64,000 nucleotides of DNA from Nepenthes gracilis (GCA_033239525.1 BSYO01000033.1:8485501-8549500); one strand, 5' to 3'. Shown: positions 25,801 through 38,613, counted from the first letter of the stretch. Program-made: numbers and translations. The notes: generated by a model from the letters alone, not told the origin.

Positions 25801-28800
25801 GAAGGCTTTATGAGTGTACAAATCCCAGTAAAGTGTTCACCAGGCCATAGATTCTTAGTTAAGCAATCTAATGCATTATATGTCGAACAAAATCCACAAT
25901 AGACAACTGAGCAATACAAGGAACATCTAACTGAATTTTTAGTAGATATGGGGCTACTGAAATCTCTACTGATGCTCTCTTGGCTTTTCCTTCTCACAAT
26001 ACTTTGAAGATTAAAGGCGTGTCTCCCACGCATATGAATGTCATATTTGTGGATAATGGTCCCAAGCACAAGTATGTTCCTCATGATACCGAAACAATCT
26101 GAGAAGCCCTGTATTAACCTGGGGACAAAATAAGCCTTTGTGACTGCACAATTGCCTGGAGAAGTTTTCACAGGCCATAGATTCCTAGTTAAGCAATATC
26201 TTGGTGTTATATGTTGAACATGATCTGCTAATTCTTAGAAGATATGGGGCTACTGAAATCTCAATTGGTGCTCTCTTGGCTATTCCTTCGCACAATACTT
26301 TGAAGAATAAAGGTATGTCTACCACACTTAAGGATGTCATTTTAGTGGATAATGGCAGTACTAAGCTTATTGGATTCTTGAATTATGGAAGTTACACCAC
26401 TACTGTTCATACAACTCCTTTGCATGTCACAGTTGCTAATGGCAATAAAATGATTAGCGGATCTAAGTGTTTGAACTTTTCTTGGCACATGCAAGACCAT
26501 GAATTTGTTGTTGATTTTTTATTGTTACAACTGCTGAACTATGATATGGTCTTAGGGGGGATTGTCTAAGCCAATATACGCCCCATCACCTTTGACTTCA
26601 GCAAGTTTGCAGCAACATTGTTACATCAAGTGATCGTCAATGGATTTTGTGACTTCACCTCCTTTTCAATCTTGTCTGCCAAGGCCTTATCCAATTGGAT
26701 GCATCATTATCAAATATGATTCTTGGGCCACATGTTCAGCATCATCTCTATTGGCAATCAGGTCAATATCACTCCTATTCAGGAATTGTTGGATTTTCAT
26801 TATATTTTTGACCTTCCAAGTTCTTTACATCCTCATTGAGCTAATGATCATCATGACCCCCTTTTGCAGTATACCGAGACAATCAAATCTTAGGCCCTAC
26901 ACTTCACATCACAAACAAGTGGATGAATCTAAAAAAAATTAAAAATGGTTCATTCATCCTTAATTCAGCCAAGCACGATCCCCCCATCGAAACCATATTG
27001 AGTATCTTTAACACACTTTACTCCCAGTTCACAACCATAAGCTCTTTGCAGAAAAATCCAATTATCTTTTTGTTAAAAAGCAACTTTTATATCTTGGACG
27101 GCTTGTTTATGGACAGGGGATAGCTAGTGATGCATGTAAGGTGGAGGCCACAACTTCATGGGCCATTCTGAAGAACCAGAAATCATTGAAGGGTTCTTGG
27201 CCTTAACTGGGTTACCATAGGAAATTCATCAGACATTATGGCATTATGGCCAAACCATTTACTGATTGTTGAAGAAGGATGGTTTCCAATGTAACCAACA
27301 AGCTTGTTATGCCTCTAGTAATCTCAAATGGGCTATGACAGAGGCTTCAGTATTCAGCCTTAATGATGTCAACAAACTTTTTGTTATAAATACCAATGTC
27401 TCCAATTCAGGGATAGGAGCTGTTCTTGGGTAAAAGGAGCAACCTATTGGCTTTTTAAGTAAGATATTTGGTCCAAATTCTAAGGGGTTATCAACTTCTG
27501 ATAGAAAATTGAAACTTATTTTGTTAGCAGTTACCAAATGGAAACACTACCTCCTCAACGACCATTTCATTATTAAGACTGGCCATGAATTGGAACACAA
27601 TTCATCATTGTCCTGCAACACAAAAAGCCCCCACCAAATTTTTTGGCCTTGACTATTTTTTACATACAAGAGAGGAGTTGATAATTTAATAGCTGATGTC
27701 CTTTCTTGCGATTTGAGGATGCTCAATGTTGCAGCATAGCCACTGTTATACCATTAGCTACAAGAAGTAATTTCCAGTTATGCATTAGGAAATGTAGCTC
27801 AAGAAATTTAAATATCATTGTTAATAGTTAAGTCAGCTAAACTTACACTCTTCACAATGGAAATTGAAGTGCAAAAACACAGACTACATTGGAGCTGCTT
27901 CTAATCTGGGAAGCTAAATTGAGAGCTTTTTCCATCACACAGCTACGGGAGGCCACTTGGTTGTGTTGAGGGCTTACAAGAGAGTTCGACACCTTTTTTT
28001 GTGTCAGAACTTCATAAACATGTCTTGGATTATTTGATTTTTTCATTCTTGCCAACATCCCAATTCTTATTCTCAGCATTATCTGGGTTTTTTACAACCT
28101 TTACCTATTCTGTCACAACCATTGACACACGTGTCTTTGATTTCATTGAAAAATTGCCTAACTCACTTGACTAGAATACCCTCTTGGTTGAACCAATTGA
28201 CACATGTGTTGGCTACAGAAACGCTATTCACAAGCCTTTTTTGGAATTCCTCATTCAAAGGCTGACTGCTGCTATATGTCCATTGTTCATCCTCAGCAGG
28301 ATGGCCAAACTGAGAGGTTGAACCAATGTTTGGAATGCTATCTTAGATGCTTGACAAGTCACAAACCATCTCTTTGGAACAAATAGTTATTAATTGATGA
28401 ATAATTGTAGAACACTGCTTATCATAATTCCATTAAAATGTCTCATTTTCAAGCACTCTGACTACATATCTCCTCACTCACATATGGAAAATGTACTTAT
28501 CCAAAAAAAAAAAAAAATGCATATGGAGAATGTTCAAGAGACTAGTAGAAGCTGCAGGATCCATGTTACGAGATAGAATCACCATGAAATATTCCACAAA
28601 GAACAATTAACCATTGCTTAAAACAGAATAAAATTCTTTGCTGACAAGAATAGAAATGACAGGAACATTCATGTGGGATACCAAATTTTCTTCAAGCTGC
28701 ACTCGTACAGGCAAACTACAGTAGCTGTAAGAAAGAACTTAAGACTTGCAGCAAAGTATTGTGCTCATTTTATGTTTGAGACCAAGATAGGTGAGGTAGC

Positions 28801-31388
28801 TTATCAGCTCAAAGTTATCTAAAGATTCCAAGATTCACTCAACTATGCTTCACTCTTGAAAAAATGTAGTGGCTCACTCGCTACAGTCCATCCTCTCTTA
28901 CCATTAATTGGGGATGGTCAAGGGTTTGTCTAAGCACCATTCAGATCTCTCCTCAGAACCATCATCTGGAATGGTCTTCAAGTTCAGCAGCTACTTGTTC
29001 AATGGACTAATTGACTTCATGAAGGTGCAACTTGGGAGGATTTTCTCTTCATCGGCAATCAATTTCCTTCCCATTTTGAGGACAAGTATATTGTCCTCTG
29101 CCAGGGTATTTCTCATGACAGCAAATGAAGAAACTTATTTAAGGTACTGTGCATTCAGAAGCCAGCAGAAAAGAAGTGAGAGCAACAGCTACGTGTAGTT
29201 CAGTGAAGCTGCAGCAGTGGAATGATAGATTGCAAGGGGCTTAGTTGGATGGGCAGGTCACTAACCAATTGAAAGGGCGATTAGAACAGAAAGCTATTAT
29301 ATGGAGCAAACAAGAACAATTGACTAGGCTGAAATCAGTTAAATTGTTGTTAGAATTCTTGATTCCTCTCAGACAAACCCTTTCCGTCTCCTACTCCTGC
29401 AAATTTTATTTCTTCTTTACTGGTTTTTCTTATTGTTATGCTTGGCTTCCTAACCAGTATAAAGGCCCGTCTTTTCTGCCACAGTCAAATTTTTTTTCTT
29501 GCATTTTCCCAAGTTTGTGTCAAGAAAAAAATCCTCCTGAAATCCTTGCTTGTATTTTAGCGCATGCAGTCTTGTGGTGATCATCATGTGATGAAGGCGG
29601 AAGAGAAAGGAATGAGAATTGCTTGATGTCTTCAATTATAGCCAAAGGAAGTCCAAATAGACCATGCCATGGCCTTTTGTTTATTTTTTTGGGCAATCAA
29701 TTTCATTTCTATTTTTCTATGTTTTTCAGTAAATTGACATCATATTTTTTCAGAAGATTTCTGAGAATCCTCGAGTTTGACTGTGGGAGAGAACACATTG
29801 TTATGATCAGAAAACTTTTCACAATATATATTTAAGAATTGAATTTTAGATATTAGGATGGTTAAAAACTTGTATATATTGATTTGATTTTGGAGAATAG
29901 TTTTTGATTTCATAATAAGATTGTTCTATTTTGGCCTAAAGATCATGGGTTAAATGCAAGGAAATGATCTTTTTGCAATGGGGAAGTAATGTTTGCATAA
30001 TACTAACCCTTCCTAGACTACAAGATGTGGCGATCTAGTGCACTTAGCTGCCATTTTGATTGGTTTGATGTTATATGATTTAGTGTATATATATATAGAG
30101 AGAAAGAGAGGCTATATTTTATTCTTCATTGTATGCATCGAGTTCTTACCAAATGAATGTGTGTTTATATATAAGGTGAGTTTTATGATGGGGGCAAAAT
30201 TCTCTCTTGTTTCTCGTCCAGCTTCAGAATTTGGGGCAAACTCAGGATCTATGACCCTCCGTCAAGAGCCATGTATAGGTTAAGGCAGAATATATAGGGT
30301 AGGGGGCACACCATCACAAAGTCGTCTTATGCAACTGCACTATCCCTGAGGGTAATAAAGGTTTGGCAATTCCTTTATTTTGCTTTGAATGCTTGATGAT
30401 TTAATGGCCATTCTCTAAGATTTTGAGGGGAGATTACGTGGGCAGTTGGTATGCCTTTAGAAAGTGAATACCATTTACCTGATAGTGTGTGATCTGTTAT
30501 TAATTTGCTTCTTATTTAATTTGTAATTCTTATTCATTTGGGCTTAGTTAAGAACTAGAGTTGAAATTTCTTATTCCATCTATTGGCCTTAGATCAGTTG
30601 TGCCATCACCCAGGAATGCATACAGATGATTTTCTTGGGATGACCTAGATTTTAAACTAGCTACCTGAAAGCTAGATGTTTTGGTAAATAGTAACTTTTG
30701 GGACCTCAGGAACTTTTAGATTTCATAACTGAAGCTGAGTTTGGAGCTTTCTTGTAATCTTCTTTCATTTGAGATGATCGCATTTTCCTCTTACATCTCA
30801 TTTGTCAAGAATTGCAGCTCAAAAATAATCCTATGGAGGCTGAAAAATCCTTTAAAGGAGGGAGCTGTTTCCTGTTATTATTCATCCTTCTCTTCATTCT
30901 TGATGAGTTGTACATTGTTCTTGAAGATAGTGCATTTTGCTGCTTTAGAGTAGTCGTAGCAAGTTAGTATTTACATAAACAAGGTACCAAGGTCATCTTT
31001 TCAGTGTTGGGGCCTTGGGTTTTGGGCACCCATTTTCCCATGGTTTCCTTTTGCTGGACAATCTATTGTAGTCTGGTGGCCCGATAATTGTTGTCAGACA
31101 TTTTATCGGATGTGCCTAGTATCAACTGTGCCATGGCTTTCAGGCCACAACAGTATCACGGCATGATTTATGTTGCTTCAGTAGTAATGGTTTTTCATAG
31201 CTTATTATCTTTGGTGGAACATGATGCAGGTTCTGCTCAGGGGTCCCAAGAATGCAAGGGAAGCTGTGAAACATTTTGGCAGGGCTCCAGGTGTGCCCCA
31301 TAGCCACACCAAGCCATATGTTCGATCAAAAGGCAGGAAATTTGAGAAGGCAAGAGGGAAGAGAAATAGCCGTGGTTACAGGGCCTAG
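22852..31388 (+). CDS. RPL18: 60S ribosomal protein eL18 (five exons)
   Basis: A structural protein of the cytosolic large ribosomal subunit. Exons are 22852-22854 (ATG only), 22949-23038, 23168-23296, 23397-23579 and 31230-31388. Every junction has GT-AG and falls between codons. The product is 187 residues, the normal plant length: [10 protein letters not shown].., [17 protein letters not shown].., [65 protein letters not shown], then a basic tail [18 protein letters not shown]. The tail ends SRGYRA where most plants have SRGFKV, a mild departure. The first intron directly follows the ATG, a common design in plant ribosomal genes. Intron 4 is 7.65 kb and holds an entire Gypsy relic. No internal stop, so the gene looks functional. 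Confidence 0.96.
22949..23038 (+). CDS. RPL18: eL18 exon 2
   Basis: Thirty codons, [13 protein letters not shown] to IYLKLLVK; acceptor TTTAG, donor GTTCCC. Confidence 0.93.
23168..23296 (+). CDS. RPL18: eL18 exon 3
   Basis: Forty-three codons from LYRFLVRRT to RLIKFMKGK; acceptor TTCAG, donor GTATCT. Confidence 0.95.
23397..23579 (+). CDS. RPL18: eL18 exon 4
   Basis: Sixty-one codons, [14 protein letters not shown] to APLGQNT; acceptor TTTAG, donor GTATCC at 23580. Confidence 0.95.
24084..24715 (+). repeat. Left LTR of the Gypsy relic in eL18 intron 4
   Basis: It starts TGTCATGACAGAAATG and aligns to 29108-29465 through shared words (GTGCATTC, GGGGCTTAG, GGTCACTA, GGAGCAAACAA, GCTGAAATCAGTTAAATT, CTCCT.CTGCAA). 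It is followed by TTGGTATG, a decayed primer-binding site of the usual TTGGTATCAGAGC type. The left copy carries about 270 bp missing from the right copy. The exact ends are approximate. Confidence 0.65.
25766..26365 (+). repeat. Tandem duplication inside the Gypsy relic
   Basis: 25766-26060 and 26096-26365 are diverged copies sharing AACCTGGGGACAAA, CAGGCCATAGATTC, GATATGGGGCTACTGAAATC and CACAATACTTTGAAGA in the same order, offset by about 297 to 329 bp. It covers the start of the protease region. Both copies have drifted, so the duplication is old. Confidence 0.8.
26201..26569 (+). pseudogene. Gypsy retroviral-type aspartic protease remnant
   Basis: A 122-codon open stretch. [19 protein letters not shown] leads into [13 protein letters not shown], where the usual catalytic DSGS is [27 protein letters not shown] and [13 protein letters not shown] then follow the Gypsy protease pattern. 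It is part of the intron relic and not a host gene. Confidence 0.75.
28204..28386 (+). pseudogene. Gypsy integrase core fragment
   Basis: [21 protein letters not shown] is the conserved end of the Gypsy integrase catalytic core (HPQTDGQTE.VN..LE.YLR). Flanking frames are broken. Confidence 0.8.
29108..29465 (+). repeat. Right LTR of the intronic Gypsy relic
   Basis: Diverged direct copy of 24084-24715, lacking an internal stretch of about 270 bp. No target duplication recognised at its end. Confidence 0.6.
29466..31229 (+). other. RPL18: Distal part of eL18 intron 4
   Basis: AT-rich, with a TATATATATATAGAGAG run near 30088-30105. No element or gene recognised. Ends with acceptor GATGCAG at 31229. 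Confidence 0.6.
31230..31388 (+). CDS. RPL18: eL18 exon 5 and stop
   Basis: Fifty-two codons plus [37 protein letters not shown] and the basic tail ending SRGYRA. Confidence 0.95.
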   Translation, partial: VLLRGPKNAREAVKHFGRAPGVPHSHTKPYVRSKGRKFEKARGKRNSRGYRA

Positions 31389-34300
31389 GGTGTCTGCGGC
31401 AAAAACCCATTTTGAATTGAAACCCTTGGTGTTTGCTGGTGGTGTGTTACATCCGTTTGTTTTTGTTGTGAACTCTTTACATCTTTTTTGCCAATCAAAG
31501 TGTACGTCTTATTTATCTTCACCATGTCCTGCTCTGCGTTTTGATATTATTATTTTGAAAGAAATCATTTTCATCAGTTGTTTCTCGAATGAAAATGAAA
31601 TAGTATAAAACAAATTTTATTTTTTCTCTTTTAAGAATGTTGCTAATATAAGGATTGACTATTATTATACAACCAATGTATTGCTGCCATCGGTCTCAAT
31701 AGGTCAGAATCGAATTGGCATATTAATCTAAATCTAACTCAATAGTTTTAATTTATAATCAATTCCAATTTATAATCATTCAGCTTTGGTAAAATCTGAT
31801 AGTTAATGTGTAACTTCAAATCAGCTCACAAATAGGTGCTTTCAACGTTATAGAAACAGTGGAGGATATCACATATCGTCTGATTAAATTAATAATGCAA
31901 TTTATAAATGAATATTTAAAACCACGATTTTCTAATCATTATTTTTATGTATTTATTATTATTAAATTAGACTATAACTATGTTGATTTATGGAAACTAA
32001 AATTTCTTTGGCTTTCAAGCAATCTCTGAGTCACTTTAAAATTTGAATTAAAAGGGTTAAATTGTAATCAATAAATAACCAACTTCCCAGGCAAGGGCCT
32101 GCCACCTGCAGCCCCTACAACGTGGTAAGTCCATTTGGTCATTGCATGGCCGCTGAGTCAACCGTTGATATTTAACATTTTAAAATGTTTAATATTTTAA
32201 AATAATATGACACATCTATATATATATATAATTTTTAAAAAATATTATAATGTCTAAATACTTATATTATAAAAAAATAAAAATACACTATTTTTATATT
32301 TTTTAAATATTTTTTACACTAACTTATTTGCATTTGAAAAACACTAAAACATAAGTAATTTTTGAAAATTAGGTTAGAAACTAGTTGTAACTCTTGTCAA
32401 CAAAATCTTTGATAAATTAGTCGCAAATCACTAAGAAACAGCTAAAATACAGGTGTTGCAAATTGAGCTATGCATGGTGCTGCTTTCTGGTGTCTAACAT
32501 TTTTCTTTTTATCGAAAAAAGGCATAATATAAGGTTTTGTACCATGGAAGGATTAAAATTTTTGAGTATTATGTCCGACAATCTAAAATGATTTCAAGTT
32601 AGAAGATAGGATTCAACGGCCCAAAAGATTCACGTGACTCATTTCAACAAATATGGCCGAGATATTTAAGTGGTCCATTTTAGGATCAAATCGAGACCAA
32701 TTTAATGGTCAAGGCAGTTTTCTCACGACATTAGACGTTAGTTAAAACCATCATCAAGATAAAATTTATCGGTCCAATAGTTTGTTTAATGGTTAACGAG
32801 AAGAATGAACCATTACCCAACTTTTATAAAAACTCATCTCTCTCCAGAAAAGAGAGGGATCAAAAACATCTAATACGTTCATAAACAGAGAAAACAAACA
32901 CTTTAAAAACACTAAAAGTGCACTCTTTCTTTCAGCCCAAGATGCCATTATAAGAGCATAACCCTCAAACCAAAAGTATACATTTTTACATCTTCTATCT
33001 TTTCTTTTATTCAAAGAAGATATTGACTTGAACGTCGGAGGATATATTAGGGAGTGAGTCCCACTAATTGTTTGACTTTGTTTTATGATTACATAGGATT
33101 TAGATTATAAACATATGGAGACTGAGCACCAATTGAAGCCCGATGGATAAAACTTAAAGTCTTCTTATCCATACAAAAATTAGAGTCCTCGAATGCATAA
33201 AAAATATAGAATAGAATTTTACTCTTATATTATAAGAATGATTTTTCCTATGTAAGATATATAATCTATATATTTCAATTAAGTAATTCTATATATATTT
33301 GATATAATTTCTATCAAATCTTCCCAAAATATTTTCTTGAGGAAAAACTTGCCCTGGCCAAATCAGGTTTGGATTCGGGCAGTTGATTTGGGTTAAACTT
33401 GAAAAATGTATTCATTAAATGTTTCTAAGTGTTATGTGCTCAAAAGTATACATAGTTTTGAAATTTGGATGGATAGGGCATGTTTGGTTAGGTCTCTTAA
33501 GGGGTTGTCTTGTGTTTTTCTATTAGATGGGAGTCATCTTAATTTCTTTCTTTTAAGTGGCACGGTTTACTTGATCATCATTCCTAATCGAATAGCCTGG
33601 GTTGCCTGGTGACCTAAGGGTATTTCTTGTCCTTCTCTGCCCATCCACAATAAGGATGGCTATCATGCAAGTAGGCAACCATGATTGTCATTAGGTCAAC
33701 GTCCTAAGTTGTTTTAATGTGTCAATTGACTAGTATATACTAATGACCTTTTCCTTGCCATGATCCATGGGGATGCCACCATTCCATATATATAGTCATT
33801 TTCTCCTTGAGGCTTAGATTGCCCATCGGGCCCTTTTTTATGTCATTGGCCGTTAAAAAGTGACACTCGAGGTCCATTTCATGATTTCTATATGAGAAAC
33901 TATTGGAAGTAGATGTGATAATAAGGCAATTAATACTAATTGAAGATTTGTTCGGTACCATTTTCTCTATTTCTTTCTTCTTTTGCTTAGGCCCTTTGGC
34001 TCGAGCAAAGTATCTAACTTGATATAAAACTTATACAAATTTTGAGCAAAATTAAATAAAATGTCAGTTTACTTTGCCATTTTTTACAAATTGTATTGTT
34101 AGTTTACTTCTTTTTCATAGATTTATGTTTGTTTCTTTGAAAATAAGTAGTTGCTTAAGGTTTCCATTAATCAATAAATCCAATCAAATTTTTTTGAGAC
34201 TTAACTATATGTTTGGTGAATTGCTGGATTAACCTTAAAAGCAAATGTCTGGCTTATGCAGATTTTGGCAACTTGACCTTCTGTCAAGTTGAAACCTACA

Positions 34301-34639
34301 CCAAGACTTAACATGGTATCGAAAAAAATTCAAGTCGAATAACAACTTTTATTGCTTTTGAGATTATTATGAGAGTCAGGTCCAAATCTTGAGAGTGCCA
34401 CTTGTCTATCATCCTAGGCTAGCCAGATTTCTACTATTTTTGTTAGAGTTAGATGGTTAGTTAGCTGACAATTAGGTGACATCAATGTCATGATAGCTGC
34501 TTGAACTTGAAGGGACTAACTAATATTGCATTTAATGCATCCTGTTTTCTTTGGAAGGCTTCTTTCTTTCCTCGTTTGACATGTGATCAGTTAGCTCCCA
34601 CTTTGTTGGCTCTCATGTTTCTCATTTGAATGCACTATT
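31389..34639. other. Intergenic, no gene recognised
   Basis: The first 150-250 bp is presumably the eL18 3' UTR. Beyond that the sequence is AT-rich, with TA runs near 32216-32230. Short ORFs such as 32793-33014 (-) and 33406-33612 (+) have no recognisable domain or context. Confidence 0.5.
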
Positions 34640-35464
34640 TGTTGGGGTTAGAAGGCATCCGACTACTCCATAGATAGATACAGTAAAAGAATGAGAAAAG
34701 AATGAACACCTGACTTTTTACGTGAAAAACCCTTATCAAATAAGGAAAAAATTACAGGACAATCTGTCCACGAAACTAATTCCACTATGTGAGGTTGGAA
34801 ACAATTTTCACTATTATACAAATGCAAGAGAAAAGATAAACAAAGAACAGAGTACAAGCAATGCACTATGTGTTACTCACAATTCTCTCCTTTCTTCACC
34901 ATTTTCACTCTCTCTTTGTTTTTTTTTCTTCACTTAGCCTCACACGCCTGTCTCTCACTAAATAACAAGTCCATCTACTTGCTTTTAATATCAAGGCACA
35001 TATATAGTAAATCTGAGGAATATTCTCACAAGATCTGTCTTTACCAACAATATGAATATACGCTGTGCAAAAACGGATATTGTATAACCGTCTGAGATCA
35101 CGTATCCTCAGAAAATCTTCTGAGGTGACACCATTCTAGATTTCCTGGTGGACGGCCTGCATTCCACCGTCCGCATTCTCCACAAGGTCGGTCAACGCCC
35201 CATTGACCATCCTCTCCAAATGACTGGTTAATGCCTATGTTGACTAGTCGGTGTTGTCCATCTGGGATCCCTCAGTAATGTAGGGCAGCTTGTGCCATCA
35301 ACCAGTCAACTTGTTGACTGGTATTGTTGCCCGTTTAAAAAAGTTTCGGTCAACTATATTGATCGGAATTTTATTTGCATATTCTGTATAGTAGCACATA
35401 AAGTCTACATGCTCTGTCCAAATCCTCCGGTCACAAGGATTTTCATATGGGAGTGAACCTAATA
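34640..35464 (-). repeat. Copia 3' LTR (left copy)
   Basis: It starts TGTTGGGGTTAGAAGG and its inner end is eroded to ACCTAATA where the other copy has CCCCAACA. TTTTTACGTGAAAAACCC near 34717-34734 is the reverse of the usual U5 sequence, consistent with minus orientation. Confidence 0.9.
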
Positions 35465-35619
35465 AATTTTCCTCACGACCGTGAGGAAGCAATATCTGTC
35501 AACCCAAACAAATTGTAGTAAACTTTATTTTTACCCTTTGGCAAACTCTTGGTCATCATAACATCCATATTTTCTTTAGTGCCGACCTTCTAGTGAGAGC
35601 AGATTGGTTTCAAGCACAT

Positions 35620-38613
35620 CTCTCACCCGATGGTATCGAACATCAATGTGTTTCGATCTAAAGTGGAATGAAAAGTTCTTGCAGAGAGATGTATGACACT
35701 ATGACTATCACAAAGTACTACATACTTTTTTTTTCTAAGGCCTAATTCTTGAATAAATTTCTTCATCCATAACATCTCTTTACAACTTTCGTCATGACAA
35801 TATACTCGGTTTCTGTAGTAGAAAGGGCGACGCACTTTTGCAACTTAGATTGTTAGGAAACTGCACCTCTAGCAAACTTTACTAAGTATCCCAAAGTGAA
35901 CTTGCGACTATCGATATCCTCCGCCATATCAACATCCGAGTAGCCCACCAATTGAGGCTTGTTACTTCTAAGACACAAGCACTTATTAAAAGTTCCTCGA
36001 ATGTGTCTCATGATCCATTTGATCGCAAACCATTGTTCTTTACCTGGGTTTGATAGAAACCGGCTGACTATGCCAACAGTATATGTTATATCGGGTCTTG
36101 TGCACATGAGGGCATACGTCAGGTTTTCCATAATTGAGGAATAGGGAACGCCTATCATGTATGTCTTCTCTTCGTCCGAGGATGGACACTGGCGAGTGCT
36201 CAACCTGTGGTAGTTTGCTAATGGTGTATTCACAGGCTTTGACTTGTCCATATTGAATCATCGGAGCACTTTTTTAATGTAACTTTCTTGAGACAGCCAT
36301 AATTTCCTTGTCTTTCAATTGCAGATAATTCTGATACCAAGAATTTGACTCACCAATCCCAGGTCCTTCATAGCAAACGACCCCTCAAGTTGCTCTTTCA
36401 GCTCCTTTATCCGAGCATTGTTACGTTTAACAATTAGCATGCCATCTACGTATAGGAGAAGGATAACAAAATCATCATCAAAAAACCTTTGTACAAATAC
36501 ACAGTGATCACAAATAGTCCGCTGGTACCCTTGACTAGTCATAACCGACTCAAATTTTTTGTAACACTATCTAGGAGCTTGGTTCAAACCGTACAGATTC
36601 TTTCTCAAACGATAGATAAGTTGCTCCTTCCCTTAACCTTAAACCTTTCAGACTGTTCCATGTAAATTTTCTCCTCAAGTTCACCATGGAGGAAAGCCGT
36701 CCGAACATCCATTTTCTCCATCTCAAGGTTCTGAGCAGCAGCCAAATCCAGCACAACCTGTATGGAGGATATCTTCACAACTGGAGTAAAAATCTCATCA
36801 AAGTTGACTCTATTTCTTTGACTGAAGCCTTTTACCACTAGCCATGCCTTGTATCTCAGCTTCATGGTATTCTCATCTGTTTTTTTAATCGGAAGACCCA
36901 CTTATTTTTTAGAGCCCTTTTTTCTCCGGAGAGCTTGGCTAAATCAAATGCGTGATTCTTATGAAGAGAACTCATTTCATTATTTATGACCTCCAGCCAT
37001 TTCTTCTTGCTCTCATCCTCCATAACCTCTTCAAAACTCTCAGGCTCTCCAGTATCAGTGAGTATAAAGTATTCATTAGGCGACAGATGGACAGACGGCC
37101 GTCTGTTTCGTAAGGATCGTCTGACAGGAACATCCTCGACCGGTTAAGGGATGACTTCATCCTGATCTTCATCAGATGTTGTAATTGCCTCTCCATTATC
37201 CTCAACCTCCTCAGGACCATTATCCTCATCTTTCAGGAATACTGAACGGATAATTTTGACACTTACTTTGTCTGTCCGGTCTACATCACACTTGACCTTT
37301 CTGCCAATATCCTCGATCATTTCATCTTCAACAAAGGTTACATCCCTTGACCAGAAAAGTCTTCTTCCAATTGGATTATAAAATCTGTAACTCAGCTTAT
37401 CTTTCCTATAGCCTAGAAAGATACACTGTATCATCTTTGGCTTCAACTTTGTTCTTTCGTCTCTTAGGATATGAATGAATGCTTTATATCCAAATACCCA
37501 TAGATGATCATAAGATGGCTCATTGTTCAACCATATCTTCTCTGGCACTTCACCGTTCAAGGGTTTACTAGCGCGACCTATTTATGATATAGGCCGTAAT
37601 TTTTAATGTTTCGGCCTAGAAGTGTCCAGGAAGCTTAGATCGAAAAGATTCCACCATATTCTTTCTAGAAGTGTGCGGTTCATCCACTTAATCATTTCGT
37701 TCAACTGTGACGTCTTTGGAGGTGTTTTCTAATGCCTAATACCATGTGACCGGCAATAGGTATCAAAAAATCCTATGTATTCACTGCCGTTATCACTTCG
37801 GATGTTCTTCATTTTCTTTCTCGTCTGATGCTCAACAAAAGCATGAAATTGTTCAAATATACCAAGAACCTTGTTCTTGGTTTTCAATAGGTAGTCCCAA
37901 AACTTTTTGGAACAATCGTCAATGAAAAAAATAAAGTATTGGGCTCCACCAAATGACTTTTCTTTGAATGGTCCAAACACATCTGTATGGATGAGATTAA
38001 ACATCTTTGCCTTTGTGGAGGATGAGTCTCCATAGAATGAGACTTTCCTTTGCTTGCTGGCCAAACAGTGAGGACACGTATTCAGTCCGTCCTTCTTTAC
38101 TCCGGAGATAAGACCTTTCCTGGCCAGATGACACAGCCCACGTTCACTTATATGGCCTAACCTCCTGTGGCATAAGTTCTCAGACTCCTTGTCACTTACG
38201 ATACTCATGTCCCCGGCCATTACACAGGACTTCATCACATACAGGCCGGAGCACATTTTTTCTCTTACCACAACAAAAGATCCCCTTATCAGTTTCTACT
38301 CGCTTTTACAGAAAGTATTACAGTAGTTCTCATCATCCAAACGATCTGCTGAAATAATGTTCAACCAGATATCAAGGACATGACATACATCCTTCAATAG
38401 TAGTTTCGTCCCATTATTGGTGACCAGAACAACATTACCTTTTGCTACAACCAGGGATATTCCTTCATTTTTCATTCTTATCACTCCAAAGTCTCCTAGA
38501 GTGTATGATGTGAATAGTCCTCTTCTGGATGTGACATGTAGGGAAGCGTCAGAGTCGACCACCCAACTGGTCTCATGGTCCGTCAGGCTTGCAACATTTT
38601 CTTCACATGTCAC
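35620..38613 (-). pseudogene. Copia pol pseudogene (protease, integrase, RT, RNase H)
   Basis: Read right to left. Protease at 38613-38296: SWVVDSDASLHVTS, catalytic motif altered. Integrase at 38271-37729: intact zinc-binding HRRLGH...CPHC, then HTDVFGPF, FIDDCS and RSDNGSEY. A C-terminal integrase region at 37560-37144 has FLGYRKDKLSYRFYNP. RT at 36901-36315: NFDEIFTPVVK, MDVRTAFLHGELEE and LLLYVDGMLI, where the second catalytic Asp is Gly. RNase H at 36251-35620: YALMCTRPDI, VSRFLSNPG, WIMRHIRGT, GYSDVD. Frames shift at several points and stops separate the pieces. Confidence 0.9.

Larger units (their letters stand above)
24084..29465 (+). mobile_element. Decayed Ty3/Gypsy element inside eL18 intron 4
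   Basis: Order LTR, gag, protease, RT, RNase H, integrase, LTR on the + strand fits Gypsy. Broken pieces: gag around 24780-25680; protease near 26200-26570 with a VDNGST active-site remnant (usually DSGST) and [12 protein letters not shown] end near 27050-27260 ([14 protein letters not shown]); RNase H near 27330-27720 (KWKHYLL..HF.IKT and LIADVLS-like); integrase at 28200-28390 ([20 protein letters not shown]). Much of the RT is missing and stops are frequent, so it is dead. It inflates a housekeeping intron to 7.65 kb. Confidence 0.8.

Noticed and set aside
25617..26171. 184-codon - strand ORF in the eL18 intron
   Set aside because: It lies over the sense Gypsy gag/protease relic and its internal duplication. 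The sense strand carries the protein similarity.
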